In this document: in pieces, positions 1 through 6,857 of the stretch
How positions within the stretch are numbered: position 1 is the stretch's first letter
How the letters are laid out: every line of letters starts with the position of its first letter
NCBI GenBank assembly: GCA_023422735.1
Contig: JAFAGL010000069.1
Span: 1-19,211, forward strand
DNA length: 19,211 bases
Direction of reading: 5' to 3'
Source of the DNA: Pseudomonadota bacterium
GTDB taxonomy: Bacteria > Pseudomonadota > Alphaproteobacteria > Rhizobiales > Rhizobiaceae
The notes under the pieces: model-generated
Told to the model about the DNA's origin: nothing
Database searches by the model: none
What the model saw: the letters and a program-made list of their open reading frames with translations, nothing else
Translations under genes and position numbers: made by a program

Positions 1-24
1 GTCGAAGTCAGATATTTCGGTCAT
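1..24 (-). CDS. Possible 5' end of a leftward gene (partial)
   Basis: On the minus strand an ATG at 24-22 is preceded by a purine-rich AAGGG about 9 nt upstream and opens a frame MTEISDFD that runs off the left edge. A second in-frame ATG at 54-52 would add ten residues (MDKLDLQGQA) but has no clear ribosome binding site. It lies beyond the terminator that ends the PRC-barrel gene, so it would be a separate unit on the same strand. Only eight codons are visible, so no function can be given and the stretch may be non-coding. Confidence 0.25.
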
Positions 25-94
25 CGCTTGCCCTTGAAGATCGAGCTTGTCCATGCAACCAGATCGCTGGCCAATTGGAAAGCTTCTGAAACAC

Positions 95-122
95 AAAAGC
101 CCGCGCCGAAGCGCGGGCTTTT
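95..122 (-). terminator. Intrinsic terminator of the PRC-barrel gene
   Basis: Perfect 12-bp inverted repeat (arms 95-106 and 111-122, AAAAGCCCGCGC and its complement) around a 4-nt CGAA loop. It starts 16 nt after the stop codon of the leftward PRC-barrel gene. The outer A/T pairs give a U4 run on either strand, so it could act in both directions. Confidence 0.85.
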
Positions 123-138
123 CTGAATAATGAACTGA

Positions 139-1161
139 TTAGTTGTTCATCAAGCGCTGCTGATCGCGCTCATTTTCCCATGTGTCGGCGTTATATTCCG
201 GCTGGGCTTCGAGCTGCTCCTTGGTGAAGTTCGTGTAGAGATAGCGATTGTTATCTTCATCCTGCATGAACTCAAGGTCGTCGAAGCCAACGGCAACCGG
301 CTTTTCGCCAATGCCCAGGAAACCGCCGACATCGATGATCACGGCATCGACCTTGCCATCTGCGGTCATGACGATGTCGCCAATGTCGCCGACATTTGCG
401 TCGTCAGCACCGTAAACGGTCGTGCCTTCGAGATTTTCCGAGGTCAGCTCTTCAGCTGGAATCGCAGTCAAGGTCGTCCGATCAACAGCTGCATCCGTAT
501 CGGCTGCATCCGTATCGGCTGCGGGAGCCGCCGTTGTCGTATCGGCAGCTGGTGCAGTGTCAGTTGCCGCACCATCCGCAGGCGCAGCATCCGTTGCAGG
601 CGCAGGGGTTGCACCGTCAGCAGGTGCTGTCGTGGTGCCATCGGCGGGTGCCATAGCGCCACCTGTTGCGGCTGGGGCGTTACCAGTTGCCGGAGCCGTG
701 CCTTCTGGCGTCGTGCCTGCGGCCGGTGCCACATCATATGCGCGACGATCAAAGGTCGGCAGTTCCTTCAAAGCATCTGCCGTGGTCGCCACGACGATCC
801 AGCGATCCCCATCGCGCTCTGCCCAGTCGACCTCGTTATAGGAGAGAGCAACATTCTTCTCGCCAATACCCAGGAAGCCGCCAACGCCGACAATGATCGA
901 TTCGATCTGGCCGCTGTCGCTCATAACCAAATCATTCACCTTGCCGATCGTTTCAGCATCGTCGCCCGTGCCGTTGTAAACGGTTTCGCCGATTAAATTG
1001 CTGGCGAGCTGGCCGTCAGCCGGTGCAACGGCGGCTTCAGCTGGCGCTTCGGCGGGTGCCGGAGTTGCAGCAGGATCGGTCGTGGTTGTGCCCGACTGCG
1101 CAAAGGCACCGGTTGCGATTACAGTTGCAATAGCGGTTGTTGCTAGAAGCTTGCGGATCAT
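139..1161 (-). CDS. Secreted protein with two PRC-barrel domains
   Basis: A 340-residue envelope protein. Residues 1-21 form a typical Sec signal peptide ending AFA|Q. Two PRC-barrel repeats are visible, at about 55-135 and 243-322, each carrying the same VGGFLGIGEK strand-turn motif (92-102 and 278-287). They are joined by a 90-residue Ala/Pro/Thr/Asp-rich linker (about 144-227) that looks disordered. PRC-barrels are small beta-barrels used for binding RNA, proteins or surfaces; secreted tandem versions are common in Hyphomicrobiales but their role is not established. The start at 1161 has a good AGGAGAG ribosome binding site. A GGAAC-N16-CGTT motif about 80-100 nt upstream indicates EcfG control, so this is probably a general-stress envelope protein. 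A 15-bp tandem DNA repeat lies in the linker. Confidence 0.85.
   Translation of the reverse strand: MIRKLLATTAIATVIATGAFAQSGTTTTDPAATPAPAEAPAEAAVAPADGQLASNLIGETVYNGTGDDAETIGKVNDLVMSDSGQIESIIVGVGGFLGIGEKNVALSYNEVDWAERDGDRWIVVATTADALKELPTFDRRAYDVAPAAGTTPEGTAPATGNAPAATGGAMAPADGTTTAPADGATPAPATDAAPADGAATDTAPAADTTTAAPAADTDAADTDAAVDRTTLTAIPAEELTSENLEGTTVYGADDANVGDIGDIVMTADGKVDAVIIDVGGFLGIGEKPVAVGFDDLEFMQDEDNNRYLYTNFTKEQLEAQPEYNADTWENERDQQRLMNN
491..520. repeat. 15-bp tandem duplication in the linker of the PRC-barrel gene
   Basis: The unit gcatccgtatcggct occurs twice in perfect head-to-tail order (491-505 and 506-520). It is in frame and encodes a repeated Ala-Asp-Thr-Asp-Ala type pentapeptide in the low-complexity linker. 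It is a likely site of length variation by slippage. Confidence 0.8.
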
Positions 1162-1240
1162 AGAAGCTCTCCTTGGTTTTGTATTTGGTTCAACTTCCCA
1201 AACACTTGGTCAGGTGCTGAACATGTGGTTCCGAGGAGCA

Positions 1241-1265
1241 AACGGCGGCCTTTCCAAAACGTTCC
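1241..1265 (-). promoter_or_regulatory. EcfG-type promoter of the PRC-barrel gene
   Basis: Minus-strand GGAAC (1265-1261), 16-nt spacer, CGTT (1244-1241). This matches the known EcfG consensus in alphaproteobacteria exactly. Transcription would start near 1233, giving a leader of about 70 nt before the start codon at 1161. Confidence 0.75.
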
Positions 1266-1456
1266 AAGAGTTTTTCGATGCCGCAACGTGAGCGGTAAAT
1301 GCGCTTCACATGGGCAGGCTGGTCCGCGCACGCCGAAAAATAGGATGCTCGCCTCTCACCAAGCCGCAGAAATTGCCTATCTCTTGGCGCAATCGCGATA
1401 TAGCTGCAGAGCCCTGCGCTTGGCGCGCGAACTCGACGCGGTGGGAAATCGTAAAG

Positions 1457-2374
1457 ATGTATTTTCTGGCGGTTTTAAACGAGGACGGCGGCACACTACG
1501 TACCACCGACCTTGATGCGTTCATTGCCCGCGCAAAACAGACTCTCGAAAAAGCCGGCCACCGGTTCGAAGCGCAAGTAGTGTCGGGCAAGGGGATCACG
1601 CAGGCTTTAAAGGCCGCGAGTGAGCGCGAAGATGTTGATGTGGTAATTGCCGGCGGCGGTGACGGAACGATCTCGGCCGCGGCTGCATGTCTGATGGATA
1701 CACCCCGCGCACTGGCCGTCTTGCCTGCGGGAACGATGAACCTTTTTGCCCGCAGTCTGCAGATACCGCTCGATCTCGATGCAGCCATTCAAGCTTTTGC
1801 TTCCGGTGAGCTGCGATCGGTGGATGTCGCTTCGGCCAACAACAAGCCGTTCATTCATCAGTTCTCGATCGGGCTGCATGCAAAGCTGATCGAGCTACGC
1901 GACAAGATGGAGTATGCCTCGCGATTGGGAAAGATCAGGGCGTCGATGCGCGCGGCATTTCTGACGATATTCCAGCCGCCGAGAGTACATATCACCCTGC
2001 ATATGGATAACGCCGAATTGATCGTGCGCACAGCCGGGATCGGTGTTTCCAACAATCCGTTTGGAGAAGGCCATCTGCCTTACGCGGATCGCCTCGATCA
2101 GGGGCTGCTTGGGGTATACATCACGAAGGGGCAAACCACGCGGGAGATCATCAGCTTTGTGCTGCATCTTGTGCTTGGGCGTTGGAAATCCAGTCCACGC
2201 GTGGAAATCCACGAAACCAAGGCGCTCAAGCTCACCGTTCGCGGGCGGCGTCGAAATCCCTATCGCTGCGCGATGGATGGCGAAATCAGCGACATGGCCC
2301 GCGAAACAGTGATCCGCATCCATCCGTTGGCTTTGCGAGTTCTGACCCCGCCCAACAGCGAGGTCAGCGGTTGA
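1457..2374 (+). CDS. Diacylglycerol kinase family lipid kinase
   Basis: With the start at 1457 the protein has 305 residues, the usual size of bacterial DAGK-family lipid kinases (DgkB/YegS-like). They transfer phosphate from ATP to a diacylglycerol or related lipid at the inner membrane. Visible motifs are the N-terminal VLNEDGGT (variant of the NPxxG strand-turn), the nucleotide-binding GGGDGT at 67-71, PAGTMN at 90-95, and the C-terminal DGE at 274-276 that belongs to the active site. A longer frame opens at 1310, but its extra 49 residues look nothing like the family and the family normally begins at the beta-strand MYFLAVLN, so I chose 1457. No strong ribosome binding site is visible. 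The exact lipid substrate cannot be told. Confidence 0.8.
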   Translation: MYFLAVLNEDGGTLRTTDLDAFIARAKQTLEKAGHRFEAQVVSGKGITQALKAASEREDVDVVIAGGGDGTISAAAACLMDTPRALAVLPAGTMNLFARSLQIPLDLDAAIQAFASGELRSVDVASANNKPFIHQFSIGLHAKLIELRDKMEYASRLGKIRASMRAAFLTIFQPPRVHITLHMDNAELIVRTAGIGVSNNPFGEGHLPYADRLDQGLLGVYITKGQTTREIISFVLHLVLGRWKSSPRVEIHETKALKLTVRGRRRNPYRCAMDGEISDMARETVIRIHPLALRVLTPPNSEVSG

Positions 2375-2400
2375 GCAGCCGGTCAATCCACTCATCCATT

Positions 2401-2418
2401 CGACAGCCACGGCTGTCG
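2401..2418. terminator. Hairpin between convergent genes (weak terminator)
   Basis: CGACAGCC and its complement are separated by only two bases. The hairpin sits between the lipid-kinase stop (2374) and the stop of the leftward small membrane protein (2427). No run of U follows on either strand, so termination is uncertain. Confidence 0.35.
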
Positions 2419-2426
2419 TGTCCGGT

Positions 2427-2642
2427 TTAGTTGGTCGCGGGCGGCGAAGCGCTGTTGCCGGCAGGCTCGGTTTGCGTCGAGGCCGGGGGAGCGTTTTCAT
2501 CCTGTGGATCGATGGCCTGACCGAACATTTCGCTTCCGAACCACGCGATGGCAGCCAATAAAAGTCCGCAGATAAGGACGATCAGAACGGGCTGTCCAAG
2601 CTTTCCCTGCCGAGCCTTTTCCGGCTCTACCTTTTTTTCCAT
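2427..2642 (-). CDS. Small single-span membrane protein
   Basis: A 71-residue protein with a charged N-terminus (MEKKVEPEKARQGK), one hydrophobic helix at about 18-38, and an Asp/Glu/Pro/Ala/Thr-rich tail from 45 on. The topology is probably N-terminus in the cytoplasm and the tail in the periplasm. A GAGG element lies about 8 nt before the ATG. It converges on the lipid kinase and diverges from the HWE kinase. I do not recognise a named family and assign no function. Confidence 0.6.
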   Translation of the reverse strand: MEKKVEPEKARQGKLGQPVLIVLICGLLLAAIAWFGSEMFGQAIDPQDENAPPASTQTEPAGNSASPPATN

Positions 2643-2800
2643 TTCGCTGCCTCTTGCCTTGAAACAAATGAATTATCTTTGGCCAATGCGGAAGCTACCG
2701 CGATAGTTCCCGCGACAAACGGCAGCGCGTGTCGCGCATGACCCTTTTCCTGTGAAACTTTTCACCTACCTTCAGGGCGGAAGGGCAGGACGATTCGGGG

Positions 2801-4327
2801 TTGACTGAGGAAGCGCGAAGCATTGGGGATTTGCCTCAGCATGTCGTGGACGTGTTGAATGACGACGCGCGCCTCGATGCGCTCGATCAACTCGAGCTGC
2901 TCCCGACATCGCGAAAAGACAAGGATATGGATGCGATTGCGTCGCTCGCATCCAGCATCATGCAAACACCCATCGCCTTCGTGTCGTTGCTCACAAATAC
3001 CGACCAGCATTTTTACTCTCGTGTCGGCAGCGACATCGAAGGCACACCGATCGAGATTGCCTTTTGCGCCTATACGATTGCACAGGACACGGATCGACCG
3101 CTTGTCGTGCGTGACGCGACGCGCGATGAGCGCTTTGCCACCAATCCGCTGGTGACAGGCGATCAGAAGGTCCGCTTTTATGCTGGGGCTCCCTTGATCG
3201 TGGGGGGCGAGCGAGTGGGGTCGCTTTGCGTTCTGGACAGCGTCGCGCATGACGAAGCCAACGAGCCTCAGCTGAAACAATTCAGCCAGCTCGCGCAGTT
3301 GGCGTCTTCCCTTCTCCAGTTCAAAGACAAAGCGCGCATTGGCGATAAAGCGCGCACGGCGCTGGTGCAGGAAAAAAAGCGCCACGTGCTCGCGCTGGAA
3401 GCTGCTTCCATCGCCAGCTGGGTATGGGATCTCACAAGCAACACGATCGAATGCGACAGTCTTTTACCGCAAATGCTCGGCCTTGCGCCAACTGATCGCT
3501 TGCGCTCGCGCGAGCTGTTTCGGGCTATCGACCGGCGCGATCTCGGTCAGTCGATCCAGAGCCTGCGCAACGCACTGGATAGTGATGGCGAATATTCCGG
3601 TGAATATCGTGTGCGCGGCAGCCAGCCGGAACGCTGGCTGGCAGCAAGGGGTCGCGTTCTCGATTATGATGCAAGCGGACGGCCCACGCTGGTGTTCGGT
3701 GTCAATTTCGACATCACCGCCACCAAAACCGCCGAACAAAAGCAAAAGCTTCTGCTGCGCGAAATCAATCATCGCGTGAAGAACACGCTGGCGACCGTGC
3801 AGGCCATGGCTACCCAGACACTCCGCTACACAACCGAGCCCCGCGACTTCCTCGATGCCTTCAATGGCCGGCTTCAATCGCTCGGTCTGGCGCATGGACT
3901 TTTGTCGGACATGGAATGGGGCGGCATCGACCTCAAGGAAATCGTGCGCCGCCAGGTCATGCCGTTTACGCAATCGAGTGCGCCGCGCATCCACACCTCA
4001 GGTCCCGCGGTGTCCTTGACCCCGGATCAGGCGCTGGCAACCGGGCTCATTCTTCACGAACTCGGCAGCAACGCGCTGAAACACGGCGCTTTGTCCGTGC
4101 CCTTCGGGAGGGTGGATATCGACTGGCGCGTTGAAAACGGCCGCAGCGCGCCATTGCTGCGCCTTGTCTGGCAAGAAAGCGGAGGGCCGCCGGTTGAAGA
4201 ACCGACCCGCGTGGGTTTTGGATCAATTCTGATCCGACGCAGCCTGGGGAAAATTCTCAACAGCGAGGTCGACCACCAGTTCCTGCCGAATGGCGTGCGC
4301 GCCGAAATCTCCATACCGCTGGAATAA
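2801..4327 (+). CDS. Cytoplasmic GAF-PAS sensor histidine kinase, HWE family
   Basis: A 508-residue soluble kinase with no membrane segment. Order: N-terminal GAF domain (about 25-172), PAS/PAC domain (about 193-308), dimerisation helix with the phosphoacceptor His in INHRVKN (H324), then an HWE-type ATPase domain. The family hallmarks are present: a His in the N-box (LHELGSN, H419 to N424), the W-x-E motif WQE (457-459), and GFG (472-474). HWE/HisKA_2 kinases are the known PhyR-phosphorylating sensors in alphaproteobacteria, and this gene lies 2.5 kb from phyR, so a role in general stress signalling is likely but inferred. The GAF and PAS domains would sense an internal signal of unknown nature. 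The start is a TTG; a stop codon lies in frame at 2753 and no ATG occurs before codon 43, which would cut into the GAF domain. An AGGA lies 10 nt upstream. Confidence 0.85.
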   Translation: MTEEARSIGDLPQHVVDVLNDDARLDALDQLELLPTSRKDKDMDAIASLASSIMQTPIAFVSLLTNTDQHFYSRVGSDIEGTPIEIAFCAYTIAQDTDRPLVVRDATRDERFATNPLVTGDQKVRFYAGAPLIVGGERVGSLCVLDSVAHDEANEPQLKQFSQLAQLASSLLQFKDKARIGDKARTALVQEKKRHVLALEAASIASWVWDLTSNTIECDSLLPQMLGLAPTDRLRSRELFRAIDRRDLGQSIQSLRNALDSDGEYSGEYRVRGSQPERWLAARGRVLDYDASGRPTLVFGVNFDITATKTAEQKQKLLLREINHRVKNTLATVQAMATQTLRYTTEPRDFLDAFNGRLQSLGLAHGLLSDMEWGGIDLKEIVRRQVMPFTQSSAPRIHTSGPAVSLTPDQALATGLILHELGSNALKHGALSVPFGRVDIDWRVENGRSAPLLRLVWQESGGPPVEEPTRVGFGSILIRRSLGKILNSEVDHQFLPNGVRAEISIPLE

Positions 4328-4370
4328 CCGAATTTTTCGTCGGTCGGCGGCAGTACCGATCTCGACAAAA

Positions 4371-4407
4371 GAAACCGCGCACAACCTGAAAGGTCGCACG
4401 CGGTTTC
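4371..4407 (-). terminator. Nested hairpin terminator between convergent genes
   Basis: Outer arms GAAACCGCG (4371-4379) and CGCGGTTTC (4399-4407) enclose an inner ACCT-GAA-AGGT hairpin. On the minus strand it is followed by a U-rich UUUCUUUUG-type tail about 35 nt after the stop of the YqjE-like gene. On the plus strand it follows the HWE kinase by 43 nt with a weaker tail. Confidence 0.65.
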
Positions 4408-4441
4408 AAACACGGAAGCAGAGCCGGTGTCGGAGGCTGCT

Positions 4442-4894
4442 TCAGCTTTCTGGCTCGTCGGCCTCCCGACGTCTGCGATAAAGTGCATAGGCCACACCGA
4501 GCACGATCGGCGCGACGGCCGCTGCAGCACCCGCTGCCTTGCCACGCCGACCCTGAATCAGGCTCGGCAAAGCAGCGATCGCTGCGGTCGCGCCCAGACC
4601 CATCACATCCGTTTTGCGCTTGGCCGCGATGCGCCTTTGCTCGGCTCGCGCTTTCACCAGATGAACAACCAGCACAAGCACGCCGATCACGAGAAAACCG
4701 ATGCCGAGGCCCAGGGCCGCCGTCAACGGACCATACATCCGCGCGAGCTGAATATATGCCGCGCCCAAGAGAAACACGGCTCCCAACAGGGCGAAGACGA
4801 GAAATATCGCATAGGCGATCGCCGCACGCTTGGCGCGCTCGACCATCAATCCCGCTTCGCCTGATACAAACGCTGCGATAAGGGGACCGATCAC
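4442..4894 (-). CDS. YqjE-like membrane protein (phage holin superfamily III type)
   Basis: A 150-residue protein with an amphipathic N-terminus, two clear membrane helices (about 26-48 and 58-82), a basic loop, and a third hydrophobic stretch near 125-139 followed by RRRR. The pattern fits the YqjE/holin-III-like family, usually encoded next to a YqjD-type protein, as it is here. The start is a GTG only four bases after the stop of the upstream gene, which suggests translational coupling, since no strong ribosome binding site is visible. Homologues are often stress- or stationary-phase-induced inner-membrane proteins, but their biochemical role is unknown. Confidence 0.65.
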   Translation of the reverse strand: MIGPLIAAFVSGEAGLMVERAKRAAIAYAIFLVFALLGAVFLLGAAYIQLARMYGPLTAALGLGIGFLVIGVLVLVVHLVKARAEQRRIAAKRKTDVMGLGATAAIAALPSLIQGRRGKAAGAAAAVAPIVLGVAYALYRRRREADEPES

Positions 4895-4898
4895 GGGA

Positions 4899-5207
4899 TT
4901 ACCGACGGATCAGAGCGAAGAAATATCCCACGGCAGCCGCGACGGCCAATGCCGTCAAGGGCTTGTCCTGCACACGCGCAACGACTTCGTCTTCCAGAAC
5001 CTGCGCGTTGCTTTTCAGGCGATCGACGCCGTGCTGGGCAGCCGCCCGTGCTGCGTCATAGGAATGGCTCCCAGCTTCACCGAGTTGCTTGGTCAAGCTT
5101 GAAAGGTCTTCGCGAAGGCGCGCGATCTCGGCTTCAAGGTCCTGACGGGAACGCTCACCTGTCGCGCTGGTGGACGACTTCGGATCTTTGATCGGCGGAT
5201 TTGCCAT
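4899..5207 (-). CDS. YqjD/ElaB-like (DUF883) tail-anchored protein
   Basis: A 102-residue protein. Residues 1-20 are polar, 20-43 form a probable coiled coil (LEAEIARLREDLSSLTKQL), followed by an Ala-rich helix, and a C-terminal hydrophobic helix at 84-100 ends in RR after the DKPLTAL lead-in typical of DUF883. In E. coli the family includes YqjD and ElaB, membrane-anchored proteins linked to ribosome binding in stationary phase. That role is not shown for this protein. I chose the ATG at 5207 because AGGAG lies 7 nt upstream; a longer frame to 5252 lacks this. It forms a two-gene unit with the YqjE-like gene. No GGAAC element is visible upstream. Confidence 0.75.
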   Translation of the reverse strand: MANPPIKDPKSSTSATGERSRQDLEAEIARLREDLSSLTKQLGEAGSHSYDAARAAAQHGVDRLKSNAQVLEDEVVARVQDKPLTALAVAAAVGYFFALIRR

Positions 5208-5444
5208 GAGAAACTCCTGTTGAAAAAAGGGGCTGCGAATGCCTTGGTTCAAAAACTATATTTCGCGCGCCAACAATCAATGCCGCTCAGACTTTTGAAG
5301 TGGCCTTTCTAACGCCTGAAGTCGCTTCACGTCGAAATGAGCATCTAAATCTCGTCCCGGTCTTCGCTGGAATGTCTTATTTTAATGACAAGTCGGTCGA
5401 GTTGCGTTCTTGCACGTCGACAGGTTCGTTTGGAGGTTGGTTTT

Positions 5445-5828
5445 TTGGCAAGTCGCGCCCTGAACGGGCTTCGGGTGCTGCTGCTCGAAGATGAGTTACT
5501 GATAGCTCTGGAAGTGGAGCAGATTTGCCAGGACGAGGGTTGCGAACAGGTTCTGACATTTCGCGATCTGGCGGAAATGAACGACCGTCTTGCTACCATT
5601 CCCGAGGTTGACCTGGCGATCATCGACGTCGTGGTGGGCAGCGGAACAACGCTGCATTTCGCCAACGAATTGCGCCAACGCAAAATTCCGTTCGTGTTCG
5701 CGACCGGACTATCTGCGAACGAAGAGGTTTTCGGTGAATTTTCCGGTGTTCCGGTGGTCACGAAACCTTATGCAAGCGAGAAGCTCGTTCAGGCGCTCCG
5801 CACGGCGATCGCGCAAAAAGCGGACTAA
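5445..5828 (+). CDS. Single-domain response regulator with PFxFATG motif (FAT GUY type)
   Basis: A receiver domain with no output domain. Acidic pocket E15-D16-E17, phosphoacceptor D61 (LAIID), switch T87, and K107 (VVTKPY) are all present. The motif PFVFATG (82-88) is the mark of the alphaproteobacterial FAT GUY response regulators, such as Sphingomonas SdrG, several of which take part in the phosphorelay upstream of PhyR. Position between an HWE kinase and ecfG-nepR-phyR supports the same role, as phosphate acceptor or intermediate. The start is taken as TTG at 5445 because a perfect GGAGG lies 8 nt upstream and the receiver begins at once. A longer frame from an ATG at 5385 adds 20 residues with no receiver character. 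Length 127 residues. Confidence 0.8.
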   Translation: MASRALNGLRVLLLEDELLIALEVEQICQDEGCEQVLTFRDLAEMNDRLATIPEVDLAIIDVVVGSGTTLHFANELRQRKIPFVFATGLSANEEVFGEFSGVPVVTKPYASEKLVQALRTAIAQKAD

Positions 5829-5859
5829 ACTCGGATATCCCTGTTTCAGATCGAGAAGG

Positions 5860-5884
5860 GTTGCCGCCACGTTGCGGCGGCAAC
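5860..5884. terminator. GC-rich hairpin between convergent response regulator and ecfG
   Basis: 9-bp arms GTTGCCGCC (5860-5868) and its complement (5876-5884) with a 7-nt loop, placed between two convergent stop codons and ending 4 nt before the ecfG stop. No U-run follows on either side, so it may work as a shared block or mRNA end protector rather than a classical terminator. Confidence 0.5.
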
Positions 5885-5888
5885 AAGC

Positions 5889-6440
5889 TTAAACGCCGGC
5901 TCCCGAGCCCATGACATGCGAGGAAATCGCATCCGGGCCGTAATCCGCCTCGCCTGATACTTTGAGAATATCCTGCAAACGCGTCCGGGCGCGGCTGACG
6001 CGGCTCTTGATCGTACCTACCGCACAGTCACAGATTTCGGCAGCTTCCTCGTAGGAAAATCCCGACGCACCGATCAGGATGATCGCTTCGCGCTGATCTT
6101 CGGGGAGCTGTTCCAATGCCGAACGGAAATCATCCAGATCGAGCGACCCCTGCTGCGCAGGATGAATGGCCAGACGAGCCGTCATCGCACCATCGCTGTC
6201 TTGCACTTCGCGACCGCGCTTGCGCATCTGCGAATAGAATTCGTTGCGCAAAATCGTGAACAGCCATGCCTTGAGGTTCGTGCCCGGCTGGAAGCTCGAC
6301 TGCTTGTCCCACGCCTTGACCAATGTTTCCTGCACAAGATCATCGGCCTTGTCGGAATTCTGGGTCAAAGACACACCAAAGGCGCGCAGACTGGGAATTG
6401 CCCCAAGCAGATCTTGCTTGAATTGTAGGCTATCCGACAT
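5889..6440 (-). CDS. ecfG: General stress ECF sigma factor EcfG
   Basis: A 183-residue group ECF15 (EcfG) sigma factor. It directs RNA polymerase to GGAAC/NGTT promoters. The sigma-2 region spans about 11-77 (DKADDLVQETLVKAW and LFTILRNEFYS are typical core-binding and -10 helices), and sigma-4 spans about 105-158 (LPEDQREAIIL, then the helix-turn-helix FSYEEAAEICDCAVGTIKSRV). It starts two bases after the nepR stop, so it is translationally coupled to its anti-sigma factor. The operon is headed by its own type of promoter (6748-6772), giving positive autoregulation held in check by NepR. The C-terminal 20 residues after sigma-4 are variable. Confidence 0.95.
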   Translation of the reverse strand: MSDSLQFKQDLLGAIPSLRAFGVSLTQNSDKADDLVQETLVKAWDKQSSFQPGTNLKAWLFTILRNEFYSQMRKRGREVQDSDGAMTARLAIHPAQQGSLDLDDFRSALEQLPEDQREAIILIGASGFSYEEAAEICDCAVGTIKSRVSRARTRLQDILKVSGEADYGPDAISSHVMGSGAGV

Positions 6441-6442
6441 TT

Positions 6443-6643
6443 TCAGTCTTTCTTATTGCTGGAATCTGCGGCTTCGAGCTTGCTCAGCAGATCCATGAAA
6501 CGGTCCGGTACGTCGTCGGAAACAATCCCGTCATAAAACTGTTTCAGCTTTCGGCCGATCTCCGTGTTGGAGCCCAGCGGGTCAACTTTTCCGGACGCTT
6601 GCCGCGCCGTTTCCGGCTGTCCGGTGTTGTCTTCGTCAGTCAT
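6443..6643 (-). CDS. nepR: Anti-sigma factor NepR
   Basis: A 66-residue protein with the NepR core at about 29-57 (IGRKLKQFYDGIVSDDVPDRF followed by MDLLSKLE), corresponding to the family pattern of an amphipathic helix, VPxRF, and a second helix. NepR holds EcfG inactive and is captured by phosphorylated PhyR, whose sigma-like domain mimics EcfG. The N- and C-terminal tails are acidic and polar, as in other NepRs. It is the first gene of the nepR-ecfG operon and divergent from phyR. Confidence 0.95.
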   Translation of the reverse strand: MTDEDNTGQPETARQASGKVDPLGSNTEIGRKLKQFYDGIVSDDVPDRFMDLLSKLEAADSSNKKD

Positions 6644-6747
6644 TCAATAAAACCGCCCTGTTCGTTCTTCCCCTGTCCAAGCGCACCTGCCTGCAACCGC
6701 GCGCCACAAGCTTTTACGCATACTCCGGACATACGTAAGCGGCTATA

Positions 6748-6772
6748 AACGAGCGATAACGAAAAATGTTCC
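6748..6772 (-). promoter_or_regulatory. EcfG-type promoter of nepR-ecfG
   Basis: Minus-strand GGAAC (6772-6768), 16-nt spacer, CGTT (6751-6748): a full match to the EcfG consensus. Transcription would begin near 6740, leaving a leader of about 100 nt before nepR. It implies EcfG autoregulation. Confidence 0.85.
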
Positions 6773-6779
6773 AAGACAC

Positions 6780-6804
6780 GGAACTATTTTTAGCGAACGC
6801 TGTT
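6780..6804 (+). promoter_or_regulatory. EcfG-type promoter of phyR
   Basis: GGAAC (6780-6784), 16-nt spacer, TGTT (6801-6804). The first -10 base differs from the common C. It is back to back with the nepR promoter; the two -35 elements are 7 bp apart. Start of transcription would be near 6812, about 45 nt before phyR. Confidence 0.75.
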
Positions 6805-6857
6805 ATCGTGTTGTCGCACATTGCGGCATGTAATTTTATGCAGGGGATAATTACAGA

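Noticed and set aside
422..841. Plus-strand Ala/Val/Ser-rich open frame opposite the PRC-barrel gene
   Set aside because: Its low complexity is only the mirror of the Ala/Pro/Thr linker on the coding strand, and it has no ribosome binding site.
2685..2710. GGAAC on the minus strand (2710-2706) upstream of the 71-residue membrane protein as an EcfG promoter
   Set aside because: No NGTT occurs 16 or 17 nt downstream; the bases there read GCATT.
5345..5761. Minus-strand open frame opposite the response regulator
   Set aside because: Ser/Arg/Thr-rich shadow; the plus strand has an intact receiver domain with all active-site residues.
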